Shown: positions 17,600 to 28,258 of the stretch, piece by piece | Position numbering within the stretch: the first letter of the stretch is position 1 | Layout of the letters: the number at the start of each line of letters is the position of its first letter | Assembly: GCF_004217545.1 (NCBI RefSeq) | Contig: NZ_SHKY01000001.1 | Coordinates: 2,542,001-2,606,000 of the forward strand | Source of the DNA: Krasilnikovia cinnamomea | GTDB taxonomy: Bacteria; Actinomycetota; Actinomycetes; Mycobacteriales; Micromonosporaceae | Direction of reading: 5' to 3' | Length of the DNA: 64,000 bases | Notes under the pieces: generated by a model | Told to the model about the DNA's origin: nothing | Seen by the model: the letters and a program-made list of their open reading frames with translations, nothing else | Database searches by the model: none | Translations under genes and position numbers: made by a program

Positions 17600-17833
17600 G
17601 TCAGCCCGCCGCCGCTCAGGTCCTCACCCTGCGGGCGATCCCCGCACAGCCAGCCCGCCCCCGGGCCGGCAACGAATCCGGCCGTCGCCACGCCACGAGA
17701 AAGGTCTCCGCTTGCATGTCCTCCGCGGTGGGCGGATCGACCCGCCGGAGCAGATACCGCGGAACGACGCCGTAGTGGTCCCGATACAGCCGCTCCACCA
17801 GCTGTCGTTGGTCCGGTTCGGTTCCTGTGCCAT
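17600..17833 (-). pseudogene. Broken ECF sigma factor, N-terminal fragment
   Basis: Read on the minus strand, ATG 17833 follows GGAGG and opens MAQEPNRTND. The sigma region-2 sequence then continues only in another frame: QLVERLYRDHYGVVPRYLL, followed by RRVDPPTAEDMQAETFLVAWRR. A further shift is needed to read WLCG and IARRV, which normally follow. At least two frameshifts are therefore present, and regions 3-4 are absent: downstream comes the stop of the DUF2267 gene. The remains match extracytoplasmic-function sigma factors of the SigL/CnrH-like actinobacterial kind. The good ribosome site suggests recent loss, or sequence errors. Confidence 0.65.
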
Positions 17834-18418
17834 CCGCTACCTCCGGGGTTACCTACGCCCCTTCGATGTCCGCTAACCACAGTCGGATTACATCGGCACG
17901 AACCGCATCACCGCCGACCGGCACCCTTGACGCGCCAGCAGTATCGGCCCATCCGACGCCCTCATCTCGGCCAGTTGAGCGCGTCCTTGGATGAGGTGCG
18001 CGAGCACTTCCGCGACTCTTTGTCACCGATACTTCGGCCGCCCGCGTCCCGGGGGCGGGGTCCAGTTGAAGAGGGCCTCCTCGATTCGCTCGTCACGATC
18101 ACCAGCCACGACCAGGGCCTGAACGACCACGAAGTGGCCCACATGCTCCGGCAGAACGGGCCAACCAGCCGTTGCAGTCTCGTCCAGCGGGCCAGCTCCG
18201 AAGGCGTGCGGTGGGCCAACTAACGGGTGTAGTCACATCAGGTACCCAAGTAGCTAAGGAACGGCGGTTGCCCTGCCCTGCGCCTGACCAGGAGAACACG
18301 AACGGCGACGCTACGGACCCACCGAACGGCGACTCCGGAGCGAACCGAGACGACAGCAGGCACTGAGGGACGACAGCAGGCACTGAGGGATCGGTGCCGC
18401 TGCTTGCGCTGATAGAGG
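17834..18418. other. Intergenic region, no convincing gene
   Basis: A 585-bp stretch of visibly lower GC than its neighbours. One plus-strand frame (17927-18223) stays open for 98 codons but has no ribosome site, no family resemblance and irregular codon use. A tandem duplication lies at 18349-18390 next to the tRNA gene. Nothing else is recognisable. Confidence 0.5.
18349..18390. repeat. 20-bp tandem duplication
   Basis: The 20-mer GACGACAGCAGGCACTGAGG occurs twice head to tail (18349-18368 and 18369-18388), the copies being identical, with the first two bases of a third (GA). It lies 29 bp beyond the 3' end of tRNA-Thr. It is probably a recent replication slippage. Confidence 0.85.
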
Positions 18419-18495
18419 TGGAGCCCCCGGTCGGAATCGAACCGACGACATCCCGCTTACAAGGCGGGTGCTCTGGCCAACTGAGCTACAGGGGC
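18419..18495 (-). tRNA. tRNA-Thr (anticodon UGU)
   Basis: The minus strand folds as a complete cloverleaf. The acceptor stem GCCCCTG pairs with CGGGGGC, the anticodon loop CTTGTAA lies between CCCGC and GCGGG, and the T arm contains GGTTCGATTCC. The anticodon is TGT, which reads ACA/ACG threonine codons. The CCA end is encoded (18419-18421). No copy of the tRNA 3' end is seen nearby, so there is no sign of an integrated element. Confidence 0.95.
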
Positions 18496-18588
18496 ATGCG
18501 CCCTGAAGCATAACCGCTCCCACCGCCGCCACCCCCGTCCCGGGGCCGCGACCTGCCCGCCCACACGTCCACCTGGTGGCGCTGGACC

Positions 18589-18617
18589 TTGGCAGGCGGA
18601 TGAATATGACCTACCGT
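18589..18617 (+). promoter_or_regulatory. Candidate promoter of msiK
   Basis: TTGGCA (18589-18594) and TACCGT (18612-18617) are separated by 17 bp, a good housekeeping-sigma promoter. A 5' leader of about 95 bases follows and contains a 6-bp hairpin (CCGGCA at 18680-18685, TGCCGG at 18692-18697) just before the GAAAGGAAG ribosome site. The same -10, TACCGT, appears upstream of csnR. Confidence 0.55.
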
Positions 18618-18717
18618 GACGGGCACGAGCCTGCCTCACCTTAGGGCGAAGTGGGCTCTCGTTCCTCCACTCGGATCGTCCGGCACGTTCCTGCCGGTGG
18701 AAAGGAAGCACTTCATC

Positions 18718-19809
<1,092 letters not shown>

Positions 19810-19817
19810 TCCGCGGT

Positions 19818-19847
19818 GAAGGCCGGCCCCGCACGGGGCCGGCCTTC
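19818..19847. terminator. Strong hairpin terminator
   Basis: GAAGGCCGGCCCCG (19818-19831) and CGGGGCCGGCCTTC (19834-19847) form a perfect 14-bp inverted repeat with almost no loop, starting 9 bp after the msiK stop. The T-containing GTCGTCTT follows on the plus strand. It also ends the convergent gene at 19855, so it works in both directions. Confidence 0.85.
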
Positions 19848-19854
19848 GTCGTCT

Positions 19855-21432
19855 TCAGCCCGCGAAGCGCCGCAGCACGAAGTCCTCGTCGGCCACGCAG
19901 GCCAGCACCGCGGTGTTCCAGGCGCAGGTCGCCGGCCGTACGCCGCTGAGCGGGCCCAGCTCGACGGCGTCGTCGCCGAGGTGTTCCCCGGCCACCGACG
20001 GGTCGTCCGTGTAGGTCGACAGGGGCTTGGCGAAGCGCAGCAGGTTGCCGCCGTCAAGGCGGGCGGCCACGCCGTCGCGGGTCCAGCGGACCGTCCCGTC
20101 CGCGCCGAGCAGGCTGACCTTCGCGGGCGTGGTGTTCTGCGCGGCCAGCAGCGAGTCGCCCACGGGCACGAGGTTGTTCGTGTCGGGCAGCGGCCACGCC
20201 CACCGGCGCCCGCCCTCGGCCACGTCCACGGCCACCACCTGGGCGGTCTTGGCGTCGGAACTGGTCGTCTGCACGGCGCAGACCCGGTCGGTGCCGCACG
20301 GGGTGAGGTGCTCGAACCGGGTGTTGTCGTCCGGCGCCGTGTAGAGCACCCGCGGTTCGCCCAGCTTTGCCAGGTCGTACGCGACGATCCGGCGGGCGTT
20401 GTCCGACTCGGCCACCACCAGCGTGCCGTCGTGGGCGACCACGGGGTCGTCGGGGTCGGCCACGCTCTGCCGGGGCGGCACCAGCACCGCGCCGGTCCTG
20501 GCGTCGATGACCCGGGCCGAGCGGTCCGCGCCGATCTGCACGATGCGCCGGTCGTCGTCGAGCGGCTCGGCGAACGGTGCGCCCTTGGCGGAGGTGGGGG
20601 CCGCCAGATCTTCGGGCGTGGTGGCGGCCAGCACGGTCGTGGTCCGCGACCCGGACAAGGAACCGGGATCCTTCAGTTCCCAGCGGACCCGGCCCTGGCC
20701 GCGCACGTCCAGGCCGAGGAGCCGGTCCTCCTCGCGGTCCACCAGCACCACGGTGTCCTCGGCGTAGAGCAGGGTGTCGTCGTCGCCGATGACGCGGTCC
20801 CACAGCGGCTTGCCCGAGCCCGGGTCGAGCAGCACCATCCGGCGGCGGTCGTCGTCTTCGGCGGACACGGCGACCACCGCGTCCGGCAACGCCACCAGCT
20901 GCTGCCAGTCGTCGGCGTCGCCCGCCGCGGGGTTGCCCCACAGCCGCTCGCCGGTGCCGGTGTCGGCGGCCACGACGCCGAGGGTCCCGTCATCCGAGAC
21001 GCTCGCGAAGTAGGCCCGGTCGCCGCGCACGGTGGCGGCGGCGAAGCGGGACGTGATGGGAACGGCCGGGGCCACCCGCGAGGGGTCGGCGAGCGGCTGG
21101 AAAGCCAGCGCCGGGTACTTCGGCCAGAACACCACGGCCAGGGTGGCGGCCACGCCGAGCACGACCGCCGAGGCGGCGGCCACGACCCAGAACATCCTCT
21201 TCCGGTACGCCGGAACCCGGCCGTCGCGCCCCGTCGGCTCGCCGTCCGCGGTCGGGTCCGGCCAGGTCGGCGAGGTCGCCGGGAGGGCCTGGTGTACGGG
21301 GTCGGCGACGATCCCCGCCCCGGCGGAGGCCCACGTAGCCGGGCGGTGGGGTCGCGGGCGATGGCCAGCAGCACGGGTCGACCGGCTCGGCGTAACTCGG
21401 CTCGGCACCCTGCTGGGTGCCGGGTTCGACAC
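19855..21432 (-). CDS. Membrane-anchored PQQ-like beta-propeller protein
   Basis: The frame codes for 525 residues: a Pro/Arg-rich cytoplasmic N-terminus, one transmembrane helix (MFWVVAAASAVVLGVAATLA), and a long extracytoplasmic part with repeated blade motifs (TGTGERLWGNP, GSGKPLWDRV, GQGRVRWELKD, GADGTVRWTRDG), the PQQ/pyrrolo-quinoline-like propeller pattern. The function is unknown; such proteins are scaffolds or sensors. The start is uncertain. GTG 21432 opens this frame with no ribosome site, whereas ATG 21457 has an excellent GGAGGAGC but lies in another frame (MTGPDFTRGVEPGTQQG). A frameshift near the 5' end, real or from sequencing, is likely. Confidence 0.72.
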   Translation of the reverse strand: MSNPAPSRVPSRVTPSRSTRAAGHRPRPHRPATWASAGAGIVADPVHQALPATSPTWPDPTADGEPTGRDGRVPAYRKRMFWVVAAASAVVLGVAATLAVVFWPKYPALAFQPLADPSRVAPAVPITSRFAAATVRGDRAYFASVSDDGTLGVVAADTGTGERLWGNPAAGDADDWQQLVALPDAVVAVSAEDDDRRRMVLLDPGSGKPLWDRVIGDDDTLLYAEDTVVLVDREEDRLLGLDVRGQGRVRWELKDPGSLSGSRTTTVLAATTPEDLAAPTSAKGAPFAEPLDDDRRIVQIGADRSARVIDARTGAVLVPPRQSVADPDDPVVAHDGTLVVAESDNARRIVAYDLAKLGEPRVLYTAPDDNTRFEHLTPCGTDRVCAVQTTSSDAKTAQVVAVDVAEGGRRWAWPLPDTNNLVPVGDSLLAAQNTTPAKVSLLGADGTVRWTRDGVAARLDGGNLLRFAKPLSTYTDDPSVAGEHLGDDAVELGPLSGVRPATCAWNTAVLACVADEDFVLRRFAG

Positions 21433-21521
21433 CCCGGGTGAAGTCGGGACCGGTCATGCTGCTCCTCCGCCGCCGTGCAACCGGCCCGTCATGCTACGGG
21501 TCGCCGCCCGGCGGCGGGGGC

Positions 21522-22634
21522 TCAGCCGTACGTGCGGCGGCGGGCCACCTCGGCGAGCGTGACCGCGGCGGCGACGCTGGCGTTCAGCGACTCCACCGTG
21601 GAGGCCATCGGGATGCCCACGCGCAGGTCGCAGGTCTGGCCGACGAGCCGGGACAGGCCACGCCCCTCGGAGCCGACCACGACCAGCAGCGGGCCGACCG
21701 CGGCCTCCAGCTGGTAGAGGTCGGTGTCGCCGTCCGCATCCAGCCCGATCGCGGTGAAGCCCGCCTGCTGGCACGCCTTGATGGCCCGGGTCAGGTTGAC
21801 GACCTGGGACACCGGCACCCGGGCGGCCGCGCCCGCGCTGGTGCGCCACGCGGTGGCGGTGATGCCCGCGGCGCGCCGCTCCGGCAGGAACACGCCGTGC
21901 CCGCCGAACGCGGCCACGGAGCGGATGACCGCGCCCAGGTTGCGCGGGTCGGTGACGCCGTCCAGCGCGACGAGCAGCGGGGCGGTCTGCTCCATGGCGG
22001 CCGCGACCAGGTCGTCGAACTGCTCGTACGCGAACGGGGGCACCTGCAGCCCGACGCCCTGGTGCAGCACCCCGCCGGTCATCCGGTCCAGTTCGAGGCG
22101 GCTGATCTCCAGGATCGGGATGCCCCGGTCGCCCGAGGTACGGACGATCTCGGTGATCCGCTCGTCGATGTCGATGCCCTGCGCCACGTACAGCGCGGTG
22201 GCGGGGATGTCGGCGCGCAGCGCCTCGACCACGGGGTTGCGCCCGAGCAGCAGCTCGGGGCCTTCCTTGGTGGGGTTGGAGCGGCGCCCGGGGGCGATCC
22301 GGGGACCGCGGTGGTGCGGCACCTTGCCGCCGCGCGCCGTCGGCTTGCCGGTGCCCTTCCAGCCCTTGCCCCAGGTGGTGTCCTTGGTGCCGGGGACGCC
22401 GACCTTCGGGGCGCGCCCCTCGGCGGCCGCGGCGCGGCGTTCCTTGTCCTGCTTGCGGGCGGTCTTCTCCGGCAGCTTCTCGGTGCCGGAGTACCCCTTG
22501 TGCCACGGCCGCTCGTCGGCGGGCAGGGTCTTGCCGCGGCCCTTGAGCCCGCTGCGGTTCTTGCCGCCCGAGCCCGTCGGCGCGCCCTTCTTCGAGGTCA
22601 CGCGACGGCTTCGGTTGCTCGAGTTGCCCGGCAT
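21522..22634 (-). CDS. rlmB: 23S rRNA 2'-O-methyltransferase, TrmH/RlmB family
   Basis: A 370-residue SPOUT-class methyltransferase. The first ~120 residues are basic and disordered (Lys/Gly/Arg-rich), a common actinobacterial extension. A substrate-binding domain starts at [14 protein letters not shown]. The trefoil-knot catalytic domain has its three motifs: [34 protein letters not shown], and [18 protein letters not shown]. It methylates the 2'-oxygen of a ribosomal RNA guanosine using S-adenosylmethionine. The ATG shares a base with the cysS stop codon (TGATG), so it is coupled to cysS, a conserved actinobacterial arrangement. Confidence 0.92.
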   Translation of the reverse strand: MPGNSSNRSRRVTSKKGAPTGSGGKNRSGLKGRGKTLPADERPWHKGYSGTEKLPEKTARKQDKERRAAAAEGRAPKVGVPGTKDTTWGKGWKGTGKPTARGGKVPHHRGPRIAPGRRSNPTKEGPELLLGRNPVVEALRADIPATALYVAQGIDIDERITEIVRTSGDRGIPILEISRLELDRMTGGVLHQGVGLQVPPFAYEQFDDLVAAAMEQTAPLLVALDGVTDPRNLGAVIRSVAAFGGHGVFLPERRAAGITATAWRTSAGAAARVPVSQVVNLTRAIKACQQAGFTAIGLDADGDTDLYQLEAAVGPLLVVVGSEGRGLSRLVGQTCDLRVGIPMASTVESLNASVAAAVTLAEVARRRTYG

Positions 22635-24049
22635 CAGTGGTGCTCCCCTACGGTCCAGCGCGGCCCCGCAGGAGTGTCCTCCACCTGGATACCGGCGTGC
22701 TTGAGCTGTTCGCGGACCGCGTCGGCGGCCGCCCAGTCCTTACGTGTGCGGGCCTGCGCCCGCTGCTCCAGGGCCAACGCCACGAGCGCGTCCACCACGG
22801 GCTTGAGGTCGCCGTCGCGCTCGGCGCCGCCCCACGCCGCGTCCAGCGGGTCGAGGCCGAGCACCCCGAGCATCGCGCGGACGGCGGCCAGCGTGGTCGA
22901 GACGCCCGCCTGGTCGCCCCCCGCCAGGGCCGTGTTGCCCTCGCGGATCGTGTCGTGCACGACGGCCAGCGCGGCCGAGGTGTTGAGGTCGTCGTTCATG
23001 GCGGCGGCGAACGCGTCCGGCACCGGGCCCGGCTCCCCGGCCCCGGCGATCTCGACGGCGCGGGTCACGAAGCCCTCGATCCGCCGGTACGCCGTCGCGG
23101 CCTCGCGCAGCGCCTCGTCGGAGTAGTCGATCCGCGAACGGTAGTGCGGGCTGCCCAGGTAGTAGCGCAGCTCGACGGGCCGGATGCCCATGGTCAGCAC
23201 CGCGTCGAGGTCGATGACGTTGCCCAGCGACTTGCTCATCTTGGCCTCGCCGAGGTTGAGCAGCGCGTGGTGCACCCAGTACCGGGCGAAGCCGAGCCCG
23301 GCCGCACGCGACTGGGCGATCTCGTTCTCGTGGTGCGGGAAGGTCAGGTCGAGCCCGCCGCCGTGGATGTCGAACTCAGGCCCCAGGTAGCGCCGGGCCA
23401 TCGCGGAGCACTCGATGTGCCAGCCGGGACGGCCGGGGCCCCACGGGGACCACCAGGCGGCGTCGGCGGGCTCCTGCGGCTTGACGCCCTTCCACAGGGC
23501 GAAGTCGCGGAAGTCGCGCTTGTCCGGCTCGCCACCGTCGGCGGGGGCCCGCATGTCCTCGGGGCGCTGCCCGCTCAGCGCCCCGTACTCCGGATAGGAC
23601 GGCACGTCGAAGTACACGTCGCCGTTGCCCCCGGCGGCCGGGTACGCGTGCCCGCCCGAGATCAGCTCCTGGATCAGCTCGTGCATCTCGGTGATGTGGC
23701 CGGTGGCCCGCGGCTCGTACGTCGGCTCCAGCACGTTCAGCGACCGGTAGTTGGCGGCCAGCACCAGCTCGTTGGCGAACGCGATGGACCAGAACGGCCG
23801 GCCCTGCTCGACGGCCTTGTCCAGGATCTTGTCGTCGACGTCCGTGATGTTGCGGATGAACGTGACGTCGAACCCGGAGTGCTGGAACCAGCGGCGCAGG
23901 ATGTCGTAGTTGACGCCGCTGCGGAGGTGGCCGATGTGCGGGATCGACTGCACCGTGAGACCGCACAGGTAGATCCCCACCTGACCGGGCCTCATCGGGA
24001 CGAAGTCCCGGACCGATCGGGTCGCGGTGTCGTACAAGCGCAGCGTCAC
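22634..24049 (-). CDS. cysS: Cysteinyl-tRNA synthetase
   Basis: A 471-residue class I synthetase that charges tRNA-Cys. Cys29 in YLCGLTV is the first zinc ligand, PHIGH at 37-41 is the HIGH motif, and the other zinc ligands lie in WHIECSAM and [14 protein letters not shown] is at residues 270-274. The length and the C-terminal DALR-like domain show this is true CysS and not the shorter mycothiol ligase MshC. It is the first gene of a cysS-rlmB operon. Confidence 0.96.
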   Translation of the reverse strand: MTLRLYDTATRSVRDFVPMRPGQVGIYLCGLTVQSIPHIGHLRSGVNYDILRRWFQHSGFDVTFIRNITDVDDKILDKAVEQGRPFWSIAFANELVLAANYRSLNVLEPTYEPRATGHITEMHELIQELISGGHAYPAAGGNGDVYFDVPSYPEYGALSGQRPEDMRAPADGGEPDKRDFRDFALWKGVKPQEPADAAWWSPWGPGRPGWHIECSAMARRYLGPEFDIHGGGLDLTFPHHENEIAQSRAAGLGFARYWVHHALLNLGEAKMSKSLGNVIDLDAVLTMGIRPVELRYYLGSPHYRSRIDYSDEALREAATAYRRIEGFVTRAVEIAGAGEPGPVPDAFAAAMNDDLNTSAALAVVHDTIREGNTALAGGDQAGVSTTLAAVRAMLGVLGLDPLDAAWGGAERDGDLKPVVDALVALALEQRAQARTRKDWAAADAVREQLKHAGIQVEDTPAGPRWTVGEHH

Positions 24050-24098
24050 CGTACAAGGGTACCGAGGGCGGCGAACGGTTTGCCGCCCGTCCCAGGGG

Positions 24099-25493
24099 TC
24101 AGGGACGGGTCATCCGGAGCACGTCCAGAGCCTCGTCCAGCTGCTGCTCGGTGACCCGCCCGGCCTCGACGTGACCGCGTTCGACGACTACCTCGCGGAT
24201 CGACCGTCCGGTCGCCAGGGCCTGCTTGGCGATCGCGGCGGCCTCGTCGTAACCGAGGTAGCGGTTGAGCGGGGTGACGATCGACGGTGATCCCTCGGCG
24301 TAACCGCGGGCGATCTCGACGTTGGCCTCCAGGCCGGCCACGCACCGGTCGGCCAGCATGCGGGCCGCCGCGGCCAGCAGCCGGATGGATTCGAGCAGGT
24401 TGCGCCCCATCACCGGGAGCATCACGTTGAGTTCGAAGTCGCCCTGGGTGCCCGCGAACGCGACCGCCGCGTCGTTGCCGATGACCTGCGCGCAGACCTG
24501 CCGGACGGACTCGGGCACCACCGGGTTCACCTTGCCGGGCATGATCGACGAGCCGGGTTGCAGGTCGGGCAGGCGCAGCTCGCGCAGCCCGGCGCGGGGC
24601 CCGGACCCCATCCACCGGATGTCGTTGACGATCTTGTACAGGCTGACCGCGACGACCCGGAGCTGGCCGGACGCCTCCACGAGGGCGTCCCGGGCGCCCT
24701 GGGCCTCGAAGTGGTTGCGGGCCTCGGACAGCGGCAGGCCGGTCGCCTCGCGCAGCCGGTCGATGACCGCCGGGGCGAAGCCGGGCGGAGTGTTCACCCC
24801 GGTGCCGACCGCGGTGCCGCCCAGCGGCAGCTCACCGAGCCGGGGCAGCGTGTCGGTGAGGCGGTCGATGCCGTTCTGCACCTGCGCCGCGTACCCGGAG
24901 AACTCCTGACCCAGGGTGACCGGCGTGGCGTCCATGAGGTGCGTGCGGCCGCTCTTGACCACCTCGGCCCAGTCGGCGGCCTTCGCGTTGAGCGCGGCCG
25001 CAAGGTGGTCGAGCGCCGGGATGAGGTTGCTGGTGATGGCCTCGGTGGCGGCCAGATGGATCGAGGACGGGAAGACGTCGTTGCTGGACTGCGACGCGTT
25101 GACGTGGTCGTTCGGGTGCACCGGGCGGCCCAGCTCGCGGGCCGCGAGGGTGGCGATCACCTCGTTGGCGTTCATGTTCGAGGAGGTCCCCGAGCCGGTC
25201 TGGAACACGTCGATCGGGAACTGGTCGTCGTGGCCGCCGTCCGCCACCTGCGCGGCGGCGATCTCGACGGCCTTGGCAAGATCTTCTTCGAGTACGCCCA
25301 GAGCCGCGTTGGCCTGCGCCGCCGCCCCCTTGATCCGGGCCAGGGCGTGGATGTGCGCGGGTTCCAGCCCGCGTCCGGAGATCGGGAAGTTCTCCACCGC
25401 CCGCTGGGTCTGCGCCCGCCACAGGGCGTCGGCGGGGACCCGGACCTCGCCCATGGTGTCGCGCTCGATGCGGTAGCCGTTGTCGACAGTCAC
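24099..25493 (-). CDS. fumC: Fumarate hydratase, class II
   Basis: A 464-residue enzyme that interconverts fumarate and malate in the TCA cycle. The superfamily signature [11 protein letters not shown] is at residues 314-324, and [14 protein letters not shown] and the SQSSND block confirm the fumarase branch over aspartase or argininosuccinate lyase. Class II enzymes are oxygen-stable and need no iron-sulfur cluster. GTG 25493 was chosen because GAGGA precedes it; a TTG at 25511 is in frame but lacks a site. The gene follows arcA after 24 bp and is probably co-transcribed with it. A second, unrelated class I fumarase lies at 31183-32868. Confidence 0.93.
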   Translation of the reverse strand: MTVDNGYRIERDTMGEVRVPADALWRAQTQRAVENFPISGRGLEPAHIHALARIKGAAAQANAALGVLEEDLAKAVEIAAAQVADGGHDDQFPIDVFQTGSGTSSNMNANEVIATLAARELGRPVHPNDHVNASQSSNDVFPSSIHLAATEAITSNLIPALDHLAAALNAKAADWAEVVKSGRTHLMDATPVTLGQEFSGYAAQVQNGIDRLTDTLPRLGELPLGGTAVGTGVNTPPGFAPAVIDRLREATGLPLSEARNHFEAQGARDALVEASGQLRVVAVSLYKIVNDIRWMGSGPRAGLRELRLPDLQPGSSIMPGKVNPVVPESVRQVCAQVIGNDAAVAFAGTQGDFELNVMLPVMGRNLLESIRLLAAAARMLADRCVAGLEANVEIARGYAEGSPSIVTPLNRYLGYDEAAAIAKQALATGRSIREVVVERGHVEAGRVTEQQLDEALDVLRMTRP

Positions 25494-25517
25494 CTGTTCA
25501 TCCTCTGTCAAAGCTCC

Positions 25518-26780
25518 CTAGAACGACACCGGTTCGCGGATGATCGGGCACGTCATGCAGTGGCCTCCGCCACGTCCCCGGCCGAGCTCCGCGCCGACGA
25601 TCTCGATGACCTCCACGCCCGCCTTGCGCAGCAGCGTGTTCGTCTGGGTGTTGCGGTCGTAGGTGAACACCACCCCGGGTTCGAGGGCGACCGCGTTGTT
25701 GCCGCTGTCCCACTGCTGGCGCTCGGAGGCGTACACGTCTCCGCCGGTGGCGATGACCCGCAGCCCCGGCAGGCCCAGGGCCTGCGCGACGACGTCGACG
25801 AAGGGCCGGGAGCCGTGGTCGACGATGTCGACGCCGGGCGCCCGGTCGGCCGGCCGCAGCGAGAACGTGTGGACGCCGTCCATGATGGTCGGATACAGGG
25901 TGACCACGTCGCGGTCGGCGAAGGTGAACACGGTGTCGAGGTGCATCGCCGCCCGCAGCTTCGGCATGCCCGCGACGACGACGTGGTCGGCGGCGCCCTT
26001 CTCGAACAGGGCCGCGGCGACCTGCGTGATCGCCTGGCGGGAGGTGCGTTCGCTCATGCCCATCAGCACGACCCCGTTGCCGACCGGCATGATGTCGCCG
26101 CCCTCGAACGTCGCCTGACCCCACTGCCGCTCGGGGTCACCCCACCACACCGTGGCGCCCACGAAGTCCGGATGGAATTCGTAGAGCGCCTTCATCAGCA
26201 GGGTCTCGTCCTTGCGGGCCGGCCAGAACAGCGGGTTGAGGGTGACCCCGCCGTACAGCCAGCAGGTGGTGTCCCGGGTGTAGAGGGTGTTGGGCAGCGG
26301 CGGCATCAGGTACTCGCGAGCGCCGGTGCCCTCCCGGGCCAGGGCGACGTACTCGGGCCGGAAGTCGTCGGGCAGGTCCGTGGTGGCCAGGCCGCCGATC
26401 AGGTATTCGGCCAGTTGCCCGGGGTCGAGCGACTCCAGGAAGGCCCGGGTGTCGTCGACCAGCCCGAGGCCCACCTCGTTCGCGACGATCTTGCGGTCGA
26501 GGAGCCAGGAGCGCGCGTCCGGGATGGCCATCGTCTGCGCCAGCAGGTCGTGCAGCTCCACCACGTCGACGCCACGGGCACGCAGTTTGTTGACGAAGTC
26601 GGCGTGGTCACGCTGGGCGTTCTCCACCCACATGACGTCGTCGAAGAGCAGGTCGTCGGAGTTGGTGGGGGTGAGCCGGCGGTGCGCCAGCCCCGGCGCG
26701 CAGACCAGCACCTTGCGCAACCGGCCGACCTCGGAATAGACGCCGTAACTCTGCGCGATGGGCCTGTCCTGGGTGGTCAC
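25518..26780 (-). CDS. arcA: Arginine deiminase
   Basis: A 420-residue cytoplasmic enzyme that hydrolyses arginine to citrulline and ammonia. The guanidino-modifying fold is clear: [20 protein letters not shown] holds catalytic acids, LDTVFTFAD carries the catalytic His-Thr region, and [10 protein letters not shown] near the C-terminus supplies the nucleophile Cys408. GTG 26780 has GGAGGACC upstream. No arcB or arcC neighbours are present, so this is not a classical energy-yielding ADI operon; fumC follows instead. It may serve nitrogen supply or acid tolerance. The upstream region contains an AT-rich minus-strand TAAAAT at 26847-26852, possibly its -10. Confidence 0.93.
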   Translation of the reverse strand: MTTQDRPIAQSYGVYSEVGRLRKVLVCAPGLAHRRLTPTNSDDLLFDDVMWVENAQRDHADFVNKLRARGVDVVELHDLLAQTMAIPDARSWLLDRKIVANEVGLGLVDDTRAFLESLDPGQLAEYLIGGLATTDLPDDFRPEYVALAREGTGAREYLMPPLPNTLYTRDTTCWLYGGVTLNPLFWPARKDETLLMKALYEFHPDFVGATVWWGDPERQWGQATFEGGDIMPVGNGVVLMGMSERTSRQAITQVAAALFEKGAADHVVVAGMPKLRAAMHLDTVFTFADRDVVTLYPTIMDGVHTFSLRPADRAPGVDIVDHGSRPFVDVVAQALGLPGLRVIATGGDVYASERQQWDSGNNAVALEPGVVFTYDRNTQTNTLLRKAGVEVIEIVGAELGRGRGGGHCMTCPIIREPVSF

Positions 26781-27060
26781 GCGGTCCTCCAAGTGTTGGT
26801 GGGCGACACGATGGCGACCCACCCCTCCATCTCGCCCTATAAGGGCATTTTAGGAGGTTAGACCGGATTGTGAGCTGACTTCGTCGTCTGCGGCTTGTTC
26901 GGGTACGCAGGCAGAGCGAATCGGCGGTGAAATGGAGTGGCGGCCCGCACAGAGCCTGGCCGCCGCGGTGGACGGGGCGGGGCGGCGCACGTATCGTCCG
27001 GAGGGTTTTGCTCCTCTGTGGCACGATCCTAGCCCCCCCAGCCGAACAGGATCCATTGTG

Positions 27061-27573
27061 ATGCGACGCGCCCTCCTGGCCGTGACCCTTGGCGGTGCTC
27101 TGCTGACCACGGCGGCCTGCGACGACGCGGAGACCGCGACCCCCACGGCGGCGGGCACCTCCGTCCCGCCCTCGGCCGCCGCGCCCGCCACAACCGCCGC
27201 GAACTACGCCGCCAACACGAAGAAGGTGTGCGGCCAGGTGGAAACGATCTTCACTGCCGACCTGAAGAACTTCGGTACGGAACTAGGCAGGATGATCGCG
27301 TTCCGGGAGGCGAAGCAGGCCGAGCCCGCGGCGAAGGCGGAGAAGGCCGCCCGCGCCGAACTGAAGAAGGTCGCCGAGAAGATCCGCAAGCAGACCGCGA
27401 CGGCCCAGGATCCGGAACTGCGCAAAGCGGGCGCGGAATCCGCCGCCAAATTCAGCAAGAGCGCCCAGGACACCGCACTTCTCAGCAAGATCAAAACAAC
27501 GAAGGACCTGGACAAGTCACTGGAAGGCCTGATGGCCACATGGCTCACTCCGGTCGCCGGAGTGTGCGGCTGA
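27061..27573 (+). CDS. Putative lipoprotein, paralogue A
   Basis: A 170-residue secreted protein of unknown function. MRRALLAVTLGGALLTTAAC is a short signal peptide ending in a lipobox-like cysteine (Cys20). A Thr/Ala/Pro linker follows, then a helical domain with NTKKVCGQVETIF, an Ala/Lys/Glu-rich middle, and a final Cys close to the end (AGVCG). The two domain cysteines may pair. The next gene is a clear paralogue with the same layout. ATG 27061 is directly preceded by an in-frame GTG. It is divergent from arcA. Confidence 0.8.
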   Translation: MRRALLAVTLGGALLTTAACDDAETATPTAAGTSVPPSAAAPATTAANYAANTKKVCGQVETIFTADLKNFGTELGRMIAFREAKQAEPAAKAEKAARAELKKVAEKIRKQTATAQDPELRKAGAESAAKFSKSAQDTALLSKIKTTKDLDKSLEGLMATWLTPVAGVCG

Positions 27574-27679
27574 CGGTCGAAATCGGGGCCGAAAAGATCA
27601 CCGGAACGTGCGTTTGCGCTAGACCCGCATGGACCGTATCGTCCCCGACGATCTTCCCCCCTCGATGAACGGAATTGTG

Positions 27680-28189
27680 ATGCGACGCGTCATCCTGGCC
27701 GTGACCCTCGGCGGCGTGCTGCTGAGCGGTGCCGCCTGCAGCAACGACACGAAGACCACGGCCGACGCCGCCGCGCCCGCGGCTACCCCGGCCACCGCGA
27801 CCACCACGGCGGCGCCCGACTACACCGCGGACTCGAAGAAGGTCTGTGACGGGCTCGAGAAGGAGCTACAGAAGGGCGCCGAGGCGTTCGGCGTGGAACT
27901 CGGCAAGATGATCGGCTACAAGGAGACCAAGCAGACCCAGAACGCCGCGAAGGCGAAGAAGGCAGCCGCCACGGAGCTGAAGAACTGGGCCGCCGACGTC
28001 AAGAAGGCGACCTCGGCCGCGAAGGACCCGAAGCTGCAGGCCGCCGGTGCGGAGGCCGCCGACAACCTGGTCAAGGCCGCCGAGGGCGACGCGTTCTTCG
28101 CGAAGTTCAAGACCGAGAAGGACGTCGACAAGCACTTCGAGACCGAGCTGAACGCCTGGTTCGCCCCGCTCAGCACGATCTGCGAGTAG
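27680..28189 (+). CDS. Putative lipoprotein, paralogue B
   Basis: A 169-residue protein, paralogous to the gene just upstream. The signal peptide (MRRVILAVTLGGVLLSGAAC) is nearly identical, as are the linker, the motif DSKKVCDGLEKEL, the charged helical middle and the final TICE. The two genes arose by tandem duplication. The spacer between them is 106 bp. Both have CGTATCGTCC upstream (26990-26999 and 27635-27644), so their promoters may share an element. No family is recognised. A hairpin terminator follows. Confidence 0.8.
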   Translation: MRRVILAVTLGGVLLSGAACSNDTKTTADAAAPAATPATATTTAAPDYTADSKKVCDGLEKELQKGAEAFGVELGKMIGYKETKQTQNAAKAKKAAATELKNWAADVKKATSAAKDPKLQAAGAEAADNLVKAAEGDAFFAKFKTEKDVDKHFETELNAWFAPLSTICE

Positions 28190-28202
28190 TTCAAGAGCAA
28201 TA

Positions 28203-28240
28203 GAAGGCGGGTACCGGCGCACACGCGGGTGCCCGCCTTC
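28203..28240. terminator. Hairpin terminator after lipoprotein pair
   Basis: GAAGGCGGGTACC (28203-28215) pairs with GGTGCCCGCCTTC (28228-28240), 13 bp with one G-T wobble and a 12-base loop. It lies between two convergent genes and is likely to stop transcription from both sides. Confidence 0.8.
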
Positions 28241-28258
28241 CATTGCGACGCTTGAGCG

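Noticed and set aside
17927-18223. A 98-codon plus-strand frame
   Set aside because: No ribosome site, irregular codon bias, lower GC, and no recognisable domain; kept as intergenic.
18419-18495. tRNA-Thr as attachment site of an integrated element
   Set aside because: No duplicate of the tRNA 3' end, no integrase and no mobility genes were seen nearby.
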